Below, one piece after another: positions 56,884 through 60,921 of a stretch of DNA of 60,921 nucleotides. The position numbers and the translations under genes were made by a program. This stretch comes from a virus. The stretch covers positions 130,439 through 191,359 of IMG/VR virus record IMGVR_UViG_3300029787_000001, one strand, 5' to 3'. A model generated the notes under the pieces. The model was not told the DNA's origin and did not search any database. It was given only the letters and a program-made list of their open reading frames with translations. Position 1 is the first letter of the stretch. The number at the start of each line of letters is the position of its first letter.

Positions 56884-58841
56884 GAACACACATTCGTAGA
56901 TTTAAACTTTCAGACACGTTCATCGAGCATTATAAGGATCGTGAAGTCCCATGGGGACCTCTCGGCTATGTAACTTTCAAGCGCACCTATGCCCGTCGCT
57001 TAAGTGAGTTTGATGAGAACGCAACTGGAACGGAGGAATGGTACCAGACCTGCCGCCGCGTCATTGAGGGCATGTTTGAGATGCAGAAGCAGCACGTCTA
57101 CAAGCTTGGTCTTGAGTGGAATGATGCCAAGTCACAAAAGACTGCAAAAGATGCTTACGAGCGCCTGTTTACACTAAAGTGGACACCCCCTGGGCGTGGG
57201 CTCTGGATGATGGGGACCAAGTTTGTGAACGAACGCACAGCCGCAGGACTATTCAACTGCGCCTTCCGTTCCACGAGAGAGATAGGCACCAAGGGTGGTT
57301 ACCTGTTCTCTTGGATGATGGACGCTCTCATGCTGGGCATTGGCGTTGGTTTCGACACTCTTGGCGCTGGCACCTTGACAGTGCAGCAGCCAGAATCTAC
57401 AAATGAAAATTTTGTAATTCCTGACTCTCGCGAAGGCTGGGTCGATTCAGTAAAAATTCTATTGAATGGCTTCTTTTATGGCGCTAAGGTTCCCACCTTC
57501 GACTATTCAGCGATTCGCCCCTATGGCGCCCCCATTCACGGCTTTGGTGGAACATCAAGCGGTTCAGGTCCCCTGAAAGAGCTTCATGATAGCCTAACTG
57601 AACTCTACACCGCACGAATTGGAAAGCCAATCACCTCTGTAGATATTGTAGATACCGAGAACCTGATTGGTCGCTGTGTTGTTGCAGGAAATGTTCGTCG
57701 TTCTGCCGCCCTTGCGCTTGGAAACCACGAAGATCTTGACTACCTCCAGATGAAGAACGATCCAGAGAAGCTCGCCCACCACCGCTGGGGTTCCAACAAT
57801 TCTTTCCACGCTATCGTAGGTCAGGACTATTCTTGGCATGCTGAACAGTCGCAGAAGAATGGAGAGCCCGGCTACATCTGGCTTGATAACGCCAGAACCC
57901 GTGGTCGCTTTGCCGATCCTCCTCGCGATGATGACAAAAACGTCATGGGCTTTAACCCTTGTGTCGAGCAGCAGCTAGAAGATGCTGAGTTGTGCTGTCT
58001 TGTTGAGACTTTCCCAGCTAAGCACGAAACTTACGAAGATTACCTCGCAACACTAAAGATTGCTTACCTTTACGGCAAGACTGTCACTCTTGCGAACACT
58101 CACTGGGCTGAGACCAACGCTAAGATGCTCAAGAACCGTCGTATTGGACTTTCTCAGTCTGGCGTTGTTCAGGCTTTTAATAAGTTTGGTCGTCGCAAGC
58201 TGATGGAGTGGTGCGATAGCGCCTACGAACATGTTAAAACACTTGACGCAAAGTATTCTGATTGGCTGTGTATTCCGAAGTCTGTTAGAATGACTAGCAT
58301 CAAGCCTTCTGGAACTGTCTCGCTATTGAACGGCTCTACGCCGGGCATTCACTACCCCGAGGATGAGTTCTACATCCGTCGCATTCGCTTTGCCGCCGAC
58401 AGCGACATGCTGCCGGCTCTTGAAGAAGCCGGCTACAAGATTGAGCCAGACCATTACTCACCAAACACTATGTGCGTTGAGTTCCCGGTCCACGAAGAGC
58501 ATTTTGTCAAGGGCAAGAGAGAGATTACTATGTGGGAACAACTTGAGATTGCAGCGCAATACCAGCATTACTGGGCTGACAACTCTGTTTCCATCACAGT
58601 CACATTCAAGCCAGAAGAAGCAGAACACCTCAAGACTGCTCTTGAGATGTATGAAACGCGACTTAAGGCTGTGTCCTTTCTTCGCTATGAAGAGACTGGC
58701 TATGTTCAGGCTCCTTACGAGCCAATCTCTCAAGAGCAATTTGAAGAGATGTCCAAGAGCATCACCCCCGTTCAGCGCTTTGCGACTGACGAGGGCGGCG
58801 CAGGCACTAAGTTCTGCGACTCAGACCACTGCGAACTATAG
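56880..58841 (+). CDS. nrdJ: Adenosylcobalamin-dependent class II ribonucleotide reductase
   Basis: 653 residues, close to the monomeric ribonucleoside-triphosphate reductases. Catalytic motif FNPCVEQ (N359, C361, E363: the NxCxE of class II enzymes). RCVVAGNVRRSAALALGN is typical of the monomeric form, IGLSQSGVVQ and KPSGTVSLLNGSTPGIHYPE are conserved, and the C-terminal redox pair is C646-x4-C651. It converts ribonucleotides to deoxyribonucleotides using B12, so no small subunit or oxygen is needed. With ThyX it raises DNA precursor supply. Co-transcribed with helicase. Confidence 0.93.
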   Translation: MRTHIRRFKLSDTFIEHYKDREVPWGPLGYVTFKRTYARRLSEFDENATGTEEWYQTCRRVIEGMFEMQKQHVYKLGLEWNDAKSQKTAKDAYERLFTLKWTPPGRGLWMMGTKFVNERTAAGLFNCAFRSTREIGTKGGYLFSWMMDALMLGIGVGFDTLGAGTLTVQQPESTNENFVIPDSREGWVDSVKILLNGFFYGAKVPTFDYSAIRPYGAPIHGFGGTSSGSGPLKELHDSLTELYTARIGKPITSVDIVDTENLIGRCVVAGNVRRSAALALGNHEDLDYLQMKNDPEKLAHHRWGSNNSFHAIVGQDYSWHAEQSQKNGEPGYIWLDNARTRGRFADPPRDDDKNVMGFNPCVEQQLEDAELCCLVETFPAKHETYEDYLATLKIAYLYGKTVTLANTHWAETNAKMLKNRRIGLSQSGVVQAFNKFGRRKLMEWCDSAYEHVKTLDAKYSDWLCIPKSVRMTSIKPSGTVSLLNGSTPGIHYPEDEFYIRRIRFAADSDMLPALEEAGYKIEPDHYSPNTMCVEFPVHEEHFVKGKREITMWEQLEIAAQYQHYWADNSVSITVTFKPEEAEHLKTALEMYETRLKAVSFLRYEETGYVQAPYEPISQEQFEEMSKSITPVQRFATDEGGAGTKFCDSDHCEL

Positions 58842-58849
58842 GAAATGAA

Positions 58850-59092
58850 ATGAATTTTAATCACCTGTTCGATGACAAGGAGCTACGACTTGCTAATAAA
58901 AATAGCAAGTGCGATCAGTGTCATTGGCTGCCAGCATCCGAAGGGCAAGCAAGCGCAGCCAAAAACATAGCAGTTCAGATGTATTGCAAGAACTGTAACA
59001 GCAGAACGCATATTTTTATGCCACTTAGCGAATACAACAAACACCAAAAGGTTATAACCCAGGAGGTAAACCGTGTTAAGACCAGTAAATAG
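58850..59092 (+). CDS. Small zinc-finger protein
   Basis: 80 residues with two CxxC pairs, CDQC near 21-24 and CKNC near 46-49, forming a zinc ribbon. Charged, with no other feature. It lies eight bases after the reductase and overlaps the co-chaperonin gene by 20 bases, where its C-terminal codons also carry the next ribosome binding site. Function unknown; nucleic acid or protein binding are possible. Confidence 0.6.
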   Translation: MNFNHLFDDKELRLANKNSKCDQCHWLPASEGQASAAKNIAVQMYCKNCNSRTHIFMPLSEYNKHQKVITQEVNRVKTSK

Positions 59093-59342
59093 ACACATTC
59101 TAGTAGACTATAGTCCGCCACAAGAGAAGACAGACTCAGGCATCTTATTGCCAGATGATTACAAGGCTCCAGAGGAGAATCACATCATAGTAGAAGTCTT
59201 GAGTGTGGCTGCCGATGTATCGTTTAATTGCGAAAAGGGTGATAAAATCGTAATCGATAAGAAAATGTTAGAAGAATTAAGCGTCGAACATTCTACTTAT
59301 TACACGATTTTAGAGAACTATGTAATAGGAGTAATTGAATAA
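59073..59342 (+). CDS. GroES-like co-chaperonin
   Basis: 89 residues from GTG 59073, with AGGAGG six bases upstream. RPVNRHILVDYSPPQEKTDS, then GILLPDDY, matches the GroES start (RPLxDRVxV...EEKTxGGIxLP). GDKIVIDKK and a terminal YVIGVIE follow in the GroES order. The mobile-loop region EKTDSGILLP is present, which docks on GroEL. T4 needs gp31, a GroES replacement, to fold its capsid protein, and a similar role is likely for this enlarged capsid protein. Confidence 0.85.
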   Translation: MLRPVNRHILVDYSPPQEKTDSGILLPDDYKAPEENHIIVEVLSVAADVSFNCEKGDKIVIDKKMLEELSVEHSTYYTILENYVIGVIE

Positions 59343-60236
59343 ATGGACAAAGACTTTTACAATCAGTCATCTGCCGCTAAGCTCGGATGGGAGCCAACTT
59401 GGTTCGGAGAAAAGCATTTTGATGACAAGCTTGTAAGAGCCATCAAGCGTTTTCAAAAGCGCTATGGGGTGAAGGCTGATGGGCTTTGCGGTCCATCTAC
59501 CTTCCGCCGTCTTTGGGTCGAAAGGCAAGAGAACATTGATGATCACAAGCCTGAAGACCCCATTTACTCAAATTACATTGTTTACAATGGAGAGTTTACC
59601 CCTATCAAATGGAATAAACTTATCCTATGGTCCGAGCGCGGCGGTCTTGCCGCCCGCTCTGGTACCTACTATGATTACACAGGCAGACCACAGCGCGACG
59701 TTAAGTTGTTCGTCAACCATTGGGATGTTTGTTTGTCTTCAACACAATGCCAAAAGGTTTTAGATAAGCGCGGGATTTCTGTTCATTTTCTTATCGACAA
59801 TGACGGCACAATCTATCAGACACTTGACCTACAGCACGCCGCATTCCACGCTGGCAATGTAAACCGCAAGTCTGTTGGCGTTGAGATCACAAATGCTTAT
59901 TATCCCAAATACCAGAGCGCCTATGTTCGCAAAGGATTTGGCGAGAGACCTTTGGTTGAGGGCGCCTGGGTTCACAAGAGCGAACTAGACCCATTCTTGG
60001 GCTTTTATCCAGTTCAGATAGAGGCTCTCAAGGCTCTATGGGCTGCTGTCCACAATGCTTGCGATGTTCCATTTGAAACCCCATTAAATCAATTCGATAA
60101 AACCTCCACAGCCTACGAACAGGCTTGGACTTATGGCAAGGAGCGTGGATTTGTCAGTCATTACCACGTTAACAAGAAGAAGATTGACTGCGCAGGGCTA
60201 GACATAAAAACTTTGCTTGAAGAACTTGACGACTAG
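59343..60236 (+). CDS. N-acetylmuramoyl-L-alanine amidase endolysin with peptidoglycan-binding domain
   Basis: 297 residues. About 15-60 form a PG_binding_1 domain (KRFQKRYGVKADGLCGPST). The Amidase_2 domain follows, with probable zinc ligands H126 (FVNHWDV), H275 and C283 (H-x7-C, as H122/C130 in T7 lysozyme), and IDNDGTIYQTLDLQHAAFHA is characteristic. It cleaves the amide bond between muramic acid and the stem peptide at lysis. No signal peptide, so it needs a holin. It begins directly after the co-chaperonin stop and has no late motif of its own. Confidence 0.92.
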   Translation: MDKDFYNQSSAAKLGWEPTWFGEKHFDDKLVRAIKRFQKRYGVKADGLCGPSTFRRLWVERQENIDDHKPEDPIYSNYIVYNGEFTPIKWNKLILWSERGGLAARSGTYYDYTGRPQRDVKLFVNHWDVCLSSTQCQKVLDKRGISVHFLIDNDGTIYQTLDLQHAAFHAGNVNRKSVGVEITNAYYPKYQSAYVRKGFGERPLVEGAWVHKSELDPFLGFYPVQIEALKALWAAVHNACDVPFETPLNQFDKTSTAYEQAWTYGKERGFVSHYHVNKKKIDCAGLDIKTLLEELDD

Positions 60237-60254
60237 TCTTGCATTTGTTATGTT
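60226..60254 (+). promoter_or_regulatory. Extended -10 sigma70-type promoter for thyX
   Basis: TTGACG (60226-60231), 17-base spacer ending in TGT, TATGTT (60249-60254). The -35 box overlaps the end of the amidase gene. Confidence 0.65.
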
Positions 60255-60263
60255 ATAGACATA
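60249..60263 (+). promoter_or_regulatory. Inverted repeat TATGT-N5-ACATA, possible operator
   Basis: Same element and same phase relative to the -10 box as at 4429; here flanking bases extend the pairing to GTTATG/CATAAC. Confidence 0.4.
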
Positions 60264-60274
60264 ACGGAGAACAA

Positions 60275-60921
60275 ATGTACGAGAAGTCAATCGAGATTTA
60301 TGGCGACGGTATCGGTCGCGTTGACTATGTAAGCCACATGGGTGACGACCTTACCGTCGTAAACTCTGCCCGAGTATCATTCGGTGTGGAAAAGGAAGAA
60401 CTAGATGGAAGAGACAAAAGACTCATCAACTACCTCATCAAGCATAGGCACACTAGCACACTGGAACATAATCTTGTTACTTTCCGTTTTAGTGTACCTC
60501 TGTATGTGCGTTCTCAACACCACCGTCACAGAACTTGGTCTTATAATGAAATTTCTCGCCGCTACACTGATGTAAACATCAAGTTCTACGAGCCCCAAGG
60601 ATTCAGAACACAGCACAAGAGCAACCGACAGGCAAGCAATGCCGAAGAGTTGATTGATCCAGAAGTTGAGTGGGGCGGTTATGCGCCAATGCCAGCCTCA
60701 CATCTTGTTGGGATACATAATGAAAAATCTCTAGACTTATTTGACAGCCTTATCGAAGCAGGCGTTTGCCGAGAACAAGCCCGTGGAGTTCTACCACAGA
60801 ACCTCTACACCGAATACTACGGCACAGTGAATCTGTCTAACCTCTTGAAGTTCATTGACCTTCGCACACACGAAGGCGCACAATGGGAGATCCAAAAGGT
60901 TGCCGAGGCTTGCTTGGAGAT
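60275..60921 (+). CDS. thyX: Flavin-dependent thymidylate synthase ThyX, 3' end cut off
   Basis: ATG 60275 with CGGAGA upstream opens a frame that runs off the window after about 215 codons. The diagnostic ThyX motif RHR-x7-S is exact: R84 H85 R86 ... S94 in the segment QHHRHRTWSYNEISRRYTD. A His-rich substrate-binding region (IKHRHTSTLEHNLVTF) precedes it. It makes dTMP from dUMP using FAD and methylenetetrahydrofolate, independent of the classical ThyA. It works with the class II reductase upstream and has its own early promoter. Confidence 0.95.
   Translation, partial: MYEKSIEIYGDGIGRVDYVSHMGDDLTVVNSARVSFGVEKEELDGRDKRLINYLIKHRHTSTLEHNLVTFRFSVPLYVRSQHHRHRTWSYNEISRRYTDVNIKFYEPQGFRTQHKSNRQASNAEELIDPEVEWGGYAPMPASHLVGIHNEKSLDLFDSLIEAGVCREQARGVLPQNLYTEYYGTVNLSNLLKFIDLRTHEGAQWEIQKVAEACLE

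Noticed and set aside
1-60921. tRNA genes, integrase, transposons or restriction-modification genes
   Set aside because: No cloverleaf with acceptor and anticodon arms, no recombinase or methylase motif was seen by eye. A tRNAscan-type search would be decisive for tRNAs.

Overview
This window is a stretch of a tailed double-stranded DNA phage genome, a contractile-tailed (myovirus-like) relative of the T4 superfamily. Every gene I accept lies on the + strand. They are packed with 1-, 4- or 11-base stop/start overlaps, no gap exceeds about 200 bases, and I see no tRNA, integrase, transposase or CRISPR. Both ends are cut inside genes: a virion structural protein at the left and thymidylate synthase ThyX at the right. 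No gene identifies the host. The combination of T4-type head and tail genes, B12-dependent ribonucleotide reductase, phage bS21 and ThyX is typical of T4-like phages from aquatic viromes, so an aquatic bacterial host is the likeliest guess.

Layout. 0-9.0 kb: end of a structural gene, then a small membrane HExxH protein, a RuvC-like resolvase, a DnaG-type primase, an SbcD-SbcC (Mre11-Rad50) single-chain fusion and an FtsZ/tubulin-like GTPase. 9.0-20.6 kb: a dense head and lysis block with many small proteins, a zinc-ribbon protein, holin/spanin-like membrane proteins, large terminase, portal, the gp21-type prohead protease and a bS21-like ribosomal protein. 20.6-29.3 kb: a fibre cassette that includes a 983-aa coiled-coil fibre with an 18-residue repeat and a DUF2827-type glycosyltransferase. 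29.4-33.7 kb: scaffold core, major capsid protein, a decoration-like protein and an H1-like Ala/Lys/Pro peptide. 33.7-49.2 kb: neck, tail sheath, tail tube, gp26-like chaperone (with a possible frameshift extension), tape measure and baseplate genes. 49.2-60.9 kb: compact family A DNA polymerase, a second degenerate FtsZ-like protein, gp32-type SSB, UvsX, 5'-3' exonuclease, two small basic proteins, DnaB-type helicase, class II ribonucleotide reductase, GroES-like co-chaperonin, amidase endolysin and ThyX.

Regulation can be read directly. Replication and metabolism genes are preceded by sigma70-type promoters of one style (TTGnnn, 17-bp spacer, TGT immediately before a TAnnnT -10 box). Structural genes are preceded, usually 24-66 bases before the start codon, by a different motif, CTATTTA(T/C/A), which I propose is the late promoter. 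Rho-independent terminators follow the long fibre, capsid, H1-like, gp26-region and SSB genes.

The most interesting system is a set of otherwise unrelated small proteins that share an N-terminal tag of the type MKITKxxLKxIIKEE. They cluster around the terminase, portal and prohead protease, and the two copies sitting inside replication blocks each have their own late-promoter motif. The tag contains the (I/L)xE sequence cut by T4 gp21-type proteases, and the capsid protein has a matching LRE site near residue 60. I infer that the tag is a capsid-targeting propeptide delivering a diverse cargo of internal head proteins. Other leads are the two FtsZ-like proteins, the fused SbcDC, the exonuclease-less polymerase, the T-run frameshift before the tape-measure gene, an inverted repeat over two early promoters, and an RNA hairpin that would hide the exonuclease gene's ribosome binding site on readthrough transcripts.
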